This document shows, piece by piece, positions 6,412 to 6,603 of a stretch of 6,603 bases of DNA. The first letter of the stretch is position 1; every line of letters starts with the position of its first letter. This stretch comes from Anaerolineae bacterium (lineage in GTDB: Bacteria; Chloroflexota; Anaerolineae; 4572-78; NAK82), in assembly GCA_025062175.1 (NCBI GenBank), contig JANXAX010000145.1, forward strand, positions 1-6,603, given 5' to 3'. Position numbers and translations under genes: made by a program. The notes under the pieces are model-generated. The model was not told where the DNA came from, ran no database searches, and saw only the letters and a list, made by a program, of their open reading frames with translations.

Positions 6412-6603
6412 GTGAAAACCGCCGCGTGCGATGTAGCCAATGAGCGTGTATTTCGTATGGAGTACGAGAATGATCCACGCCTGTTGAAAGCGCTGTCCAG
6501 CCTGAATCGCATCGGCGCCGCTGTCAACCGTATCGGAGCACACGACGTAGCTGCTGATGTGGCGACCACATTACGTCTGATCGCCGAGAGCGCCATCAAA
6601 GTC
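6412..6603 (+). CDS. Start of a GAF-domain signalling protein (cut by the window edge)
   Basis: An open frame runs from GTG 6412 to the window end (64 codons) without a stop. ATG 6457 is an alternative start (49 codons) with a weak GAG-type site at 6442-6444; GTG 6412 has no visible ribosome site. The segment from about 6481 on (LLKALSSLNRIGAAVNRIG, then TLRLIAESAIKV) has the amphipathic heptad pattern of the helix leading into a GAF domain, as in sensor histidine kinases and other GAF regulators, which commonly continue with a glycine- or alanine-rich strand. The kinase or effector part, if any, is outside the window. It follows glnA by 24 bases (or 69) with no terminator, so co-transcription is likely. 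The frame is the same as that of glnA, with only the glnA TAG between. The coding call is good; the GAF assignment rests on a short stretch. Confidence 0.65.
   Translation, partial: MKTAACDVANERVFRMEYENDPRLLKALSSLNRIGAAVNRIGAHDVAADVATTLRLIAESAIKV

Overview
The window looks like a piece of a Chloroflexota (Anaerolineae-like) chromosome. This is inferred from protein style and layout, not from any marker gene: a membrane-anchored C39-type peptidase fused to TPR repeats, a MurJ-family protein of a divergent sequence type, a type I glutamine synthetase, and a GAF-domain gene start, all at moderate GC. It reads as ordinary chromosomal housekeeping and envelope DNA. There is no intact mobile element, CRISPR array or phage gene, and every gene is on the + strand.

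Layout. Positions 1-38 are the 3' part of a tRNA, most likely tRNA-Asp, closed by a strong rho-independent terminator (41-76). Next is a 480-residue C39-like peptidase/TPR protein with an N-terminal membrane anchor (110-1552), then a MurJ/MviN-family polytopic membrane protein (1606-3216) 53 bases downstream, probably in the same transcript. A 313-base gap (3217-3529) holds no clear gene on the + strand and ends in a near-consensus sigma-70-type promoter. That promoter drives an AI-2E family transporter (3530-4840) from a very short leader. A 131-base gap then carries a candidate promoter whose -10 box sits in the centre of an imperfect inverted repeat, followed by glnA (4972-6387). The window ends inside a new gene starting at 6412 or 6457, whose first residues resemble the entry into a GAF domain.

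How the genes may work together. The first two genes both act at or outside the cytoplasmic membrane (proteolysis or peptide-bond hydrolysis, and lipid-linked glycan export). The AI-2E protein has its own promoter and is probably independent. glnA assimilates ammonium and has all its metal, ammonium-site and adenylylation-loop residues. No terminator separates it from the GAF-domain gene, so the two may be co-transcribed.

I found no convincing new system. The points most worth a second look are the loss of three normally conserved cavity arginines in the MurJ-like protein, the inverted repeat centred on the glnA -10 box, and an antisense, protein-like open stretch in the 3130-3447 region.
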